Shown here: piece after piece, positions 57,732 to 64,000 of the stretch
Layout of the letters: every line of letters starts with the position of its first letter
How positions within the stretch are numbered: the first letter of the stretch is position 1
Origin: Achromobacter insolitus
GTDB lineage: Bacteria; Pseudomonadota; Gammaproteobacteria; Burkholderiales; Burkholderiaceae_B
Assembly: GCF_002209555.1 (NCBI RefSeq)
Contig: NZ_NJIF01000003.1
Span: 992,001 to 1,056,000 of the forward strand
DNA length: 64,000 nt
Reading direction: 5' to 3'
Translations under genes and position numbers: made by a program
Notes under the pieces: generated by a model
Seen by the model: the letters and a program-made list of their open reading frames with translations, nothing else
Told to the model about the DNA's origin: nothing
The model's database searches: none

Positions 57732-57758
57732 TTTGAGCGCAGTGATAAAGTACCTCCC

Positions 57759-58472
57759 ATGTCAGACGGCGCCACCCTCCCCCCGCTCGCTCACTCCGCC
57801 TCCGCCAACACCCTGGTCGGCGCGGCCTACGTCAACCTGCGCCGCGACATCATCCAGGGCGTGCACCCGCCAGGCTCCCGCCTGCGGGTCGAACACCTCA
57901 AGGACGACTACGGCGTGGGCGCCGGCACCCTGCGCGAAGCCCTCGCGCTGCTGGTCTCCGATGCCCTGGTCATCGCGCAAGGACAACGCGGCTTTCACGT
58001 CACCCCGATCTCGCTCGAAGACTTCCGCGACATCACCGAAAACCGCGTGCTGCTCGAAACCCAGGCCCTGCGCCAGTCCATCGCCCTGGGCGACGACGAC
58101 TGGGAAAGCGCCGTACTCGCCGCCTTCCACCGCCTGAGCAAGGCCGAACAGCGCCTGGCCGCCGACCCCGACACCCGCTTCGAGGAATGGGAGCAGCGCA
58201 ACCGCGAATTCCACCGCGAACTCATCCGCGCCTGTCCCTCGCGCTGGCTGCATCATTTCCTGGGCATCCTCTACCAGCAGGCAGAGCGCTACCGCCGCCT
58301 GACCGTCACCCGCAAACCCATCGCGCGCGATCTCGACGACGAACACAAGGGCATCCTGGACGCCACCCTGGCCCGCGATGCCGACCGCGCCTGCGATCTG
58401 CTGGCCGCCCACATCCGCCTCACCTACGACGCCGTCGCGCGCCTGCCTTCAAACCTGTTCACCCCAGGCTGA
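57759..58472 (+). CDS. GntR-family regulator with FCD effector domain
   Basis: This is a 237-residue regulator with a winged helix at about residues 18-85 (VNLRRDIIQGVHPPGSRLRVEHLKDDYGVGAGTLREALALL) and an FCD domain at about 95-225. The FCD metal-binding residues lie in TENRVLLETQALRQSI, NREFHRELI and DDEHKGILDATLARD. It faces the dioxygenase/importer operon and should repress it until the aromatic substrate or an intermediate binds; the layout supports this but it is inference. Confidence 0.9.
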   Translation: MSDGATLPPLAHSASANTLVGAAYVNLRRDIIQGVHPPGSRLRVEHLKDDYGVGAGTLREALALLVSDALVIAQGQRGFHVTPISLEDFRDITENRVLLETQALRQSIALGDDDWESAVLAAFHRLSKAEQRLAADPDTRFEEWEQRNREFHRELIRACPSRWLHHFLGILYQQAERYRRLTVTRKPIARDLDDEHKGILDATLARDADRACDLLAAHIRLTYDAVARLPSNLFTPG

Positions 58473-58519
58473 ACGCCCTCGTCAGTTGAAAAAAACCCAC
58501 ACTAGCGCGTGCCCACCCG

Positions 58520-58548
58520 TTGATTCGCTTACACCACTTCTATAGAAT
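58520..58548 (+). promoter_or_regulatory. Sigma-70 promoter of the ABC exporter leader
   Basis: TTGATT (58520-58525) and TAGAAT (58543-58548) are 17 bases apart. Transcription would begin near 58555, giving a leader of about 270 bases before the exporter gene. Confidence 0.65.
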
Positions 58549-58609
58549 CTTCAATTCGGGCCTACGCCCATTCCTTTTCTCCATTCAATACACCACTGGG
58601 AGGCGCAAG

Positions 58610-58660
58610 ATGATGAATCCGCATACCGCCGTCCCGCGCGTGTCTCCGCGACGCCATTAA
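58610..58660 (+). CDS. 16-residue candidate leader peptide MMNPHTAVPRVSPRRH
   Basis: This short ORF has a very strong ribosome-binding site (GGGAGG, 5-6 bases before ATG 58610; a second ATG follows at 58613) and ends in TAA. It is followed within 15 bases by a large stem-loop and lies between a promoter and the exporter gene. The Pro/Arg-rich end (VPRVSPRRH) is the kind of sequence that slows ribosomes. A role as a regulatory leader peptide that senses translation speed or a ribosome-acting compound is plausible. Identity to a described leader is not established. Confidence 0.6.
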   Translation: MMNPHTAVPRVSPRRH

Positions 58661-58674
58661 GTCGTCGCCCGCGC

Positions 58675-58815
58675 GGACCCATCGCTGGATGCCTATCTAG
58701 CGACCGGTCCTCCGTGCCCGCCCCAAAACCCTAAACGCAATCGCCCGCGCTTCGCAGCGCAGGCCGTTCCTTCCTCTTTCCACACAAGGACACCCGGCGT
58801 CCTGGTGCCGCCGGG
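58675..58815 (+). promoter_or_regulatory. Structured leader of the ABC exporter
   Basis: Three stem-loops are visible. The first (58675-58710) pairs GGACC with GGTCC and TCGCT-G-GAT with ATC-T-AGCGA in one long arm. The second is GCGCT-TCGC-AGCGC (58747-58760). The third pairs CCCGGCG with CGCCGGG (58793-58799 and 58809-58815). The third lies between AGGA (58787-58790) and the ATG at 58824, so folding it would bring the ribosome-binding site to about 10 bases from the start. Confidence 0.55.
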
Positions 58816-58823
58816 CCATTGCA

Positions 58824-60710
58824 ATGGCTAGAAAAAAAATCGATCTACGAGGACAGACCTTCAAGGATGTCCTGGGCTTTACCTTCCGCCATTGGCGCGC
58901 GCAGCCCTGGCGTACCTCCGCCATCATCGCGCTCGCCCTGCTGTCGGCGGTGACCGATGTGCTGACACCGCTATACGCCGGCAAACTGATCGACGCCGTG
59001 GCTTCCGGCGCGGCCGGCGAGGACATCGTCTGGAACGCGGCGCTCACCTCGTTCTGGCTGCTGATCGCGCTGGGCATCGGCGGCACGCTGCTGCGCCAAG
59101 CCGTGTTCCAGAACATCATCACCTTCACGCTGAAGATGATGAACGGCATCGTGTCCAACGCGTTCTACCGCGTGCAGCGCTTTTCCACGGACTGGCACGC
59201 CAACAGCTTCGCCGGCTCCACGGTGCGCAAGGTCACGCGCGGCATGTGGGCGGTGGACATCCTGAACGACACCCTGCTGGTCGCGCTGCTGCCTTCGGTC
59301 GTCATGCTGGTGGGCGCCACCGCCCTCCTGGGCGTGCACTGGCCGATCATGGGCCTGGTAGTGGGCTTGGGCTCGGTGCTGTATATCGCCGTGACGGCCG
59401 CACTGTCGCTGGGCTACGTGGCGCCGGCTGCGCGCCTGGGCAACGCCTGGGATACCCGCATGGGCGGCGCGCTGGCGGACGCTGTCAGCTGCAACGCCGT
59501 GGTCAAGGCCTTCGGCGCGGAAGAGCGCGAAGAAGTCAGGCTGGACCGTGTCGTCGACAAATGGCGGCGCCGCACCCGCCGCACCTGGATCCGCGGCACG
59601 ATCAACGGCGGTATCCAGGGCGCGATGCTGGTCGCCATGCAGGCGGGCATCCTGGGTGCATCGCTGCTGCTGTGGTCGCGCGGCCAGGCCAGCGTCGGTG
59701 ACATCACCTTCGCGTTGACGATGTTCTTCATGCTGCAGGGCTACCTGCGCGACGTGGGCATGCATATCCGCAACCTGCAGCGCTCGGTCAACGATATGGA
59801 AGAACTGGTCGCGCTGGAAAAGCAACCGTTGGGCGTGGACGACAGGCCTGGCGCGGGCGACCTGCGCATCACGGCTGGCGAGATCCGCTTCGAGGACGTG
59901 ACGTTCCGCTATGGCGCGCACGACAAGGCGCTGTACGACCAGTTCTCGGTGCGCATCGCCCCGGGCGAACGGGTCGGCCTGGTCGGCCATTCCGGCTCCG
60001 GCAAGACCACGTTCATCAAGCTGATCCAGCGTCTGTATGACATCAATGGCGGCCGTATCACCATCGACGGGCAGGACATTGCCCAGGCGCGGCAGGCGTC
60101 CTTGCGCAGCCAGATCGCCATCGTGCAGCAAGAGCCGGTGCTGTTCCACCGCACCCTGGCGGAGAACATCGCCTACGCCCGTCCCGGCGCCACGCAGGCC
60201 GAGATCGAGCAGGCGGCGCGGTTGGCCAGCGCGCATGACTTCATCATGGCGCTGCCCAAGGGCTACGACACGCTGGTGGGCGAACGCGGCGTCAAGCTGT
60301 CGGGCGGCGAACGCCAGCGTGTCGCCATCGCCCGGGCCTTCCTGGCCGACGCGCCCATCCTGATCCTGGACGAAGCCACGTCCAGCCTGGACAGCGAAAG
60401 CGAAGTGCTGATCCAGCAGGCCATGGACCGCCTGATGGTGGGCCGCACCACCCTGGTGGTTGCGCACCGCCTGTCGACGGTGCGCGCGCTGGACCGCCTG
60501 CTGGTGATGGACCGCGGCCGCGTTATCGAGGAAGGCAGCCACGACGCGCTGATCCGGCTCAAGGGTGGCCTGTACCGGCGCCTGTTCGAGCGCCAGGCAC
60601 TGGAATTGACCAAGGGCCTGACGCAGTCGGAACTGCTGGAAGACGGCGCGGTCCCGCCGCAGCCGAAGGACGAGGAAGCCGACGAGTCCTCGTACGCCTA
60701 CGCCAAGTAA
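58824..60710 (+). CDS. ABC exporter half-transporter (TMD-NBD)
   Basis: This is a 628-residue exporter of the MsbA/LmrA type that should act as a homodimer. Residues 1-20 are a basic N-terminus, about 25-320 carry six transmembrane helices, and about 345-585 form the ATPase. It has Walker A GHSGSGKTT (Lys394), a Q-loop in AIVQQEPVLFHRTLAENIAY, LSGGERQRVAIARAFL, ILDEATSSLDSES and VVAHRLSTV, all intact. The C-terminal 35 residues are acidic. No Shine-Dalgarno sequence is at normal distance from the ATG; see the leader element. Substrate is unknown: lipid, peptide and drug are all possible. Confidence 0.9.
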   Translation: MARKKIDLRGQTFKDVLGFTFRHWRAQPWRTSAIIALALLSAVTDVLTPLYAGKLIDAVASGAAGEDIVWNAALTSFWLLIALGIGGTLLRQAVFQNIITFTLKMMNGIVSNAFYRVQRFSTDWHANSFAGSTVRKVTRGMWAVDILNDTLLVALLPSVVMLVGATALLGVHWPIMGLVVGLGSVLYIAVTAALSLGYVAPAARLGNAWDTRMGGALADAVSCNAVVKAFGAEEREEVRLDRVVDKWRRRTRRTWIRGTINGGIQGAMLVAMQAGILGASLLLWSRGQASVGDITFALTMFFMLQGYLRDVGMHIRNLQRSVNDMEELVALEKQPLGVDDRPGAGDLRITAGEIRFEDVTFRYGAHDKALYDQFSVRIAPGERVGLVGHSGSGKTTFIKLIQRLYDINGGRITIDGQDIAQARQASLRSQIAIVQQEPVLFHRTLAENIAYARPGATQAEIEQAARLASAHDFIMALPKGYDTLVGERGVKLSGGERQRVAIARAFLADAPILILDEATSSLDSESEVLIQQAMDRLMVGRTTLVVAHRLSTVRALDRLLVMDRGRVIEEGSHDALIRLKGGLYRRLFERQALELTKGLTQSELLEDGAVPPQPKDEEADESSYAYAK

Positions 60711-60718
60711 ACCGGGCG

Positions 60719-60750
60719 GTCGGCCCCGTGGCGCAAGCCGCGGGGCCGAC
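60719..60750. terminator. Strong hairpin between convergent exporter and lysE genes
   Basis: A 14-base stem (one G-T pair) beginning GTCGGCCCCG and ending CGGGGCCGAC, capped by a GCAA tetraloop, fills the gap between the two convergent genes. It has no T tract; bidirectional termination or mRNA end protection is likely. Confidence 0.65.
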
Positions 60751-60753
60751 GGT

Positions 60754-61386
60754 TCAGGCCGGACGCTGGGCCACGGTCAGGCGCAGGCCAAAGCCGATCA
60801 GCGCCAGGCCGAACACCCGGCTCTGGATCTTCTGCGCGCGCGGGCTGGCCGACATCCAGCGTCCTACCGCACCGCCGGCCAAGGCGCACAGCACATCCAG
60901 GGCAAGCCCCAGACTGACCAGGATCACGCCCAGCACCGCGAACTGCGGACCGATCGGCCCGAGGGCGGGCGACACGAATTGCGGCAACAACACCGAACAG
61001 AACAGCAAGGCCTTGGGATTGAGCACGTTGGTGAGCACGCCGCTCAGGAGCGCCGGCCCCAGCCCGACCCGCTCCGCGACCGCCTGCCCGGCCGCGTCAT
61101 AAGAGACCGGGCCTGACCGCAGCAGTTTGATCCCCAGCCACACCAGATAGCAGCCGCCCACGGTGCGCGCAACGTCGAACGCCCACGGATGGGTCTTGAA
61201 CAGCGCCGCCAATCCCAGCGCGGCCAGGGTCACATGCGCGGCTCGCGCAATCGCCAGCCCCACAGCCACCGCCAAGGCCTGCGCCCTGCCGCGCAGCATG
61301 CCCGTTTCCAGCAGCAGGAGCATGTCGGGTCCGGGCACCACGTAGACAATCAGCAGCGCCCCTAGAAACATCGCCATATCCGCCAT
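60754..61386 (-). CDS. LysE/RhtB-family amino-acid exporter
   Basis: This is a 210-residue inner-membrane exporter with about six helices. The LysE/RhtB hallmarks are VYVVPGPDMLLLLETGMLRGRAQAL at the N-terminus, the following GLAIARAAHVTLAALGL and the mid-protein LTNVLNPKALLF. It is divergent from an Lrp/AsnC gene with a repeat between them, the usual regulatory pairing for amino-acid exporters. Which amino acid is exported is not evident. Confidence 0.9.
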   Translation of the reverse strand: MADMAMFLGALLIVYVVPGPDMLLLLETGMLRGRAQALAVAVGLAIARAAHVTLAALGLAALFKTHPWAFDVARTVGGCYLVWLGIKLLRSGPVSYDAAGQAVAERVGLGPALLSGVLTNVLNPKALLFCSVLLPQFVSPALGPIGPQFAVLGVILVSLGLALDVLCALAGGAVGRWMSASPRAQKIQSRVFGLALIGFGLRLTVAQRPA

Positions 61387-61470
61387 CGCTTTACCCTCTA
61401 CCGTTACGCGTTGCAGGCGATCATTCTAGAAAAAGCGGGCTGGCATGTGCATCCTATTCATGCCATTGGA

Positions 61471-61505
61471 TTTATCATGATTGGCATATTCCACCAATTG
61501 ATAAA
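61471..61505. promoter_or_regulatory. Inverted repeat between lysE and lrp genes
   Basis: TTTATCATGATTGG (61471-61484) and CCAATTGATAAA (61494-61505) are complementary except for a two-base insert in the left arm. This AT-rich site directly before the Lrp gene is a probable Lrp operator. Confidence 0.55.
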
Positions 61506-61521
61506 CCCTGATCTTGATTCC

Positions 61522-62004
61522 ATGCCAAAACGTGAACTGGATGCCTACGACCGCCGTATCCTGGAGGCGCTGCAGCAGAACGGCCGGCTGACCAATGTCG
61601 AGCTCGCCGAACAGATCGGCCTGTCCCCTTCTCCCTGCCTGCGGCGGGTGCGGCTGCTGGAAGAAGCGGGCGTGATCCAGGGCTACGAGGCCCGCCTCGC
61701 TCCGGACGAAGTCGGCCTGGGCCTGACCGTCTTCGTCGGCATCAAGGTAGAGCGGCACCACGAGCGCGACTCCGCCCTGTTCCGCAAGGAAGTCAGCACC
61801 TTGCCGGAAGTCATTGCCGCGCACCTGGTATCGGGCGAATCCGACTTCCTGCTGCAGGTGGTGGTGCCCGACCTGCGCGCCTATGAACGCTTCCTGCTGA
61901 ACACCCTGCTCAAGCTGCCAGGCGTGAAAGACATACGCAGCAATTTCGCCATCCAGACCGTCAAACCGCAAAGCCCGCTTCCGCTGGACCACCTGGCCCG
62001 CTGA
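61522..62004 (+). CDS. Lrp/AsnC-family regulator
   Basis: This is a 160-residue regulator. The start at 61522 (MPKRELDAYDRRILEALQ) is the typical family start; an earlier ATG at 61411 is not needed. Helix-turn-helix: RLTNVELAEQIGLSPSPCLRRVRLLEEAGVI (about 20-50). The C-terminal RAM domain has LVSGESDFLLQVVVPDLRAYERFL, where amino-acid ligands bind. It should control the divergent LysE exporter in response to an amino acid. Confidence 0.92.
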   Translation: MPKRELDAYDRRILEALQQNGRLTNVELAEQIGLSPSPCLRRVRLLEEAGVIQGYEARLAPDEVGLGLTVFVGIKVERHHERDSALFRKEVSTLPEVIAAHLVSGESDFLLQVVVPDLRAYERFLLNTLLKLPGVKDIRSNFAIQTVKPQSPLPLDHLAR

Positions 62005-62008
62005 GCAC

Positions 62009-62683
62009 TCATTCCATCGCCGCCGCGGCCCGCTCCACCGCCTGCGACCGGCGTTCGTACCGGGCCTGCGACAGCGCAAGATAACGCTGCACCACGGCCG
62101 GCTCGGACGTCTTGGGCGTGCCGCCGGGAAACGGCGGCTCGGGGTCGTACTCGATCTGCAGCTGGATCAGCTTGGCCACGTCTTCGCCGCACAGCATCGC
62201 CACGACCTTGAGCCCCATATCGATGCCCGAGGTCACGCCGCCGGCAGTGAACAGGTTGCCATCCACACACATGCGTTCTTCGCTGGGGATGGCCCCGAAA
62301 TGCGACAGCAATGCACGCGCGCGCCAATGACTGGATGCGCGCCTGCCCCGCAACAGGCCCGCCGCGCCCAGCAGCAGCGAACCGGTGCAGATGCCGAACA
62401 CATACCGCGCCGCGAGCCCCTGCGTGCGCGTGAACGCTACCCAGTCGGCGTCGACAATGGCATCATCCGTGCCCGGCCCGCCCGGCACCACCAGCAGGTC
62501 GCAAGGCGGGGCGGACGCGATGGTCTGCGTGGGCACGAAACACAGGCCGCGATCGCTGCGCACCGGATCGCGCGTTTTTGCGACAAAATCCACGGTGAAG
62601 CCCGGCGCGTTCGCCAACACTTCGTACGGCCCGGTCATATCCAGCTGGGTCAGCCCCTCGAACAAGAGAAAATTCACATGCAT
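62009..62683 (-). CDS. DJ-1/PfpI-family protein (isonitrile-hydratase-like)
   Basis: This is a 224-residue class I glutamine amidotransferase-like protein. D15 in QLDMTGPYEVL, VVPGGPGTDD and the nucleophile-elbow Cys99 in FGICTGSLLLGAAGLL match isonitrile hydratase and related enzymes. TAGGVTSGIDMGLKVVA is another typical segment. The start has GGAG six bases upstream. The gene is head-to-head with a GlxA-type regulator and the two coding regions overlap by 6 bases, so they share one promoter region inside each other's 5' ends. Confidence 0.85.
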   Translation of the reverse strand: MHVNFLLFEGLTQLDMTGPYEVLANAPGFTVDFVAKTRDPVRSDRGLCFVPTQTIASAPPCDLLVVPGGPGTDDAIVDADWVAFTRTQGLAARYVFGICTGSLLLGAAGLLRGRRASSHWRARALLSHFGAIPSEERMCVDGNLFTAGGVTSGIDMGLKVVAMLCGEDVAKLIQLQIEYDPEPPFPGGTPKTSEPAVVQRYLALSQARYERRSQAVERAAAAME

Positions 62684-63670
62684 GACGATGCTCCGTTAGA
62701 AACGACGCCTTCCAGCATAGGCGGACGCGCCAGGAAGGCTGCGCCAATTCCGGCGCCGGATGCGCCATTGCGCGTGGTGTTCGTACTGTATGACGGTTTC
62801 CAGCCGCTGGATCTGGCCGGTCCCTGGCAAGCCTTCAGTTCAGCCAACGAAGAATCGGGCCGCAAGCTCTACCGCCTGGGCACCATCGCCGCCACGCCCC
62901 TGGTATCCACGTGGGAACAGGGGCTGCGCATGCAGGTGGACGGCACCTTCGCCGACGATGGCGATGAGCCCGTGGACATGATGTTCGTGCCCGGTGGACC
63001 CGGCGCGGATCTGGCCGGCGCCCATGGCGAAACGCGAGCCTGGCTGCGCCGCCGCGACGCGAATGCCGGGCGCACGTGCAGCGTGTGCACAGGCGCGTTC
63101 GTGCTGGCCTCGGCCGGCCTGCTGGACGGACGCGCCGTCACCACCCACTGGCGTTCGGCCGACAGGCTGCGCCAGCGCTATCCCGCGCTGCGCGTCGAGG
63201 ACGACCGCATCTATATCGAAAGCGGCAAGTACTGGACCTCGGCGGGCGTCACCGCCGGCATCGACCTGGCGCTGGCGCTGATCGAGCGCGACTTCGGAGC
63301 AGACCTGTCGCAATGCGTCGCGCGCCGGCTGGTCGTATTCATGCGCCGCAACGGCGACCAACGCCAGTACAGCCAGGCGTTGCGCGTGCAGGATCGGGTG
63401 GCGGCGCCGTTCCGGGATCTGGTGGAAAGAATCGAGGCCCGGCTGTCGGCGCGCTGGTCGGTCGACGACATGGCCGACGCCTGCCAGATGTCACGCCGCA
63501 CCTTCCAGCGCAAGTTTGCCGCGCATTTCGGCGTGGCGCCCACGGAAGTGCTCAAGCGGTTGCGGCAGGAACGCGCACAAGCGCTGGCGGCGTCCGGCAA
63601 GGTGTCGAGAAAAGAAATGCTGCGGGAGTTCGCCGTGCACGCCGCGCCGCAACGGACGGTGTCGGAATGA
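62678..63670 (+). CDS. GlxA-type AraC-family regulator with a short C-terminus
   Basis: This is a 330-residue protein, with start 62678 uncertain because there is no good ribosome-binding site. Residues 30-210 are a DJ-1/PfpI-like sensor domain (VVFVLYDGFQPLDLAGPWQ, FVPGGPGADL, CSVCTGAFVLASAGLL). An AraC helix-turn-helix follows (WSVDDMADACQMSRRTFQRKFAAHFGVAPTEVLKRLRQERAQ). AraC domains normally have a second helix-turn-helix with a FxRxFxxxxGxxPxxYR pattern. Here the protein ends in VSRKEMLREFAVHAAPQRTVSE, so that part is reduced. It is fused in translation (ATGA) to a lipoprotein gene. Confidence 0.8.
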   Translation: MHDDAPLETTPSSIGGRARKAAPIPAPDAPLRVVFVLYDGFQPLDLAGPWQAFSSANEESGRKLYRLGTIAATPLVSTWEQGLRMQVDGTFADDGDEPVDMMFVPGGPGADLAGAHGETRAWLRRRDANAGRTCSVCTGAFVLASAGLLDGRAVTTHWRSADRLRQRYPALRVEDDRIYIESGKYWTSAGVTAGIDLALALIERDFGADLSQCVARRLVVFMRRNGDQRQYSQALRVQDRVAAPFRDLVERIEARLSARWSVDDMADACQMSRRTFQRKFAAHFGVAPTEVLKRLRQERAQALAASGKVSRKEMLREFAVHAAPQRTVSE

Positions 63671-64000
63671 AAACCTGGGGCCAGGCGATGAAAACGCCTT
63701 CCGCGCTGCGCATGATGTTCGGGTTGCTGGCACTGTTGCCACTGCTCACGGCCTGCGACCGCGACCCGCCGCCGCAAGCGCTGGAGCAAACACTGCTGCG
63801 CGACGCCGCGCCGCATGAACGTTTCGAAGGCAGCCTGAACGGACAGCCCGTGCTACTGGTCGTCAGCGACTGCAAGGTCTATCTGCGCGAACCTGCCACC
63901 GGCGCCAGCGCGGCCCGCTGGGTCAAGGTGCTGGAACCGGAGTTCTACCCCTCGTTCACGACCTGCGTGCGGCAAAGCCTGAGCGCCGACCGCGCCGGCA
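63667..64000 (+). CDS. Lipoprotein, truncated at the window edge
   Basis: The gene opens with ATG 63667, overlapping the regulator stop; an ATG at 63688 is an alternative start. About 111 codons are visible. A lipoprotein signal peptide (GLLALLPLLTAC, lipobox LLTAC) is followed by a Pro-rich segment and a domain with two Cys (VVSDCKVYL and FTTCVRQS) that may form a disulfide. I do not recognise a family. Confidence 0.65.
   Translation, partial: MKTWGQAMKTPSALRMMFGLLALLPLLTACDRDPPPQALEQTLLRDAAPHERFEGSLNGQPVLLVVSDCKVYLREPATGASAARWVKVLEPEFYPSFTTCVRQSLSADRAG

Noticed and set aside
58971..60542. A 523-codon minus-strand frame opposite the ABC exporter
   Set aside because: It is antisense to conserved Walker and signature motifs; composition is His/Gln/Asp/Arg-rich.

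Overview
The window is a chromosomal stretch of a GC-rich beta-proteobacterium of the Alcaligenaceae, most likely Achromobacter or a close Bordetella relative. The basis is the high GC content, the OmpC/Bordetella-type trimeric porin with an AT-rich leader, the many LysR, GntR and TetR regulators next to catabolic and transport genes, and a penicillin G acylase. This placement is by eye. I see no insertion sequence, prophage, CRISPR array or rRNA operon; one tRNA gene, tRNA-Ala(CGC), is present.

Layout. 1-3065: a truncated leftward gene, a CigR-like secreted protein, an Rmf/CrpP-type small protein, a small disordered protein, exonuclease III and tRNA-Ala with a promoter, a short tandem repeat and a terminator. 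3096-8057: a LysR regulator divergent from a periplasmic binding protein, a thiolase and an acyl-CoA ligase. 8098-9791: a sodium:solute symporter behind a TPP riboswitch and a near-consensus promoter. 9933-12811: a flavin-dependent monooxygenase and the porin. 12861-16651: a leftward operon of MarC, DUF4105, a lipoprotein hydrolase and a small membrane protein, facing a TetR gene across a perfect palindrome. 17393-20713: an MFS exporter, a LysR regulator and HutG.

20830-28935 is one tightly overlapping operon: binding protein, two permeases, two ATPases, thiolase, acyl-CoA ligase and GntR regulator. It looks like a self-regulated uptake and CoA-dependent degradation unit for an unknown carboxylic acid. 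28958-38696 holds a LysR gene, a 1204-residue fused CydDC-like ABC transporter, penicillin G acylase with a divergent LysR gene, and a DHA2 exporter divergent from a TetR gene. 38709-43559 contains that TetR gene and a Fur-box-preceded FecI/FecR/TonB-receptor iron system. 43579-49044 contains LysR, RidA-like, Old Yellow Enzyme, an MDR reductase with its ArsR regulator (two matching operators), small envelope proteins and an AAC(6')-type acetyltransferase.

49097-57620 is a leftward operon: extradiol dioxygenase, class II aldolase/adducin homologue, semialdehyde dehydrogenase, a complete branched-chain-type ABC importer and an SDR, with a divergent GntR gene. It reads as an aromatic-acid uptake and meta-cleavage unit. 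Two of its proteins have unusual active sites: the aldolase homologue appears to lack all three zinc-binding histidines, and the LivF-type ATPase has Arg in place of the Walker A Lys. 58520-60750 is an ABC exporter preceded by a long leader with a 16-codon peptide ORF and stable stem-loops. 60754-64000 holds LysE, Lrp, DJ-1/PfpI, a GlxA-type regulator and a truncated lipoprotein gene.
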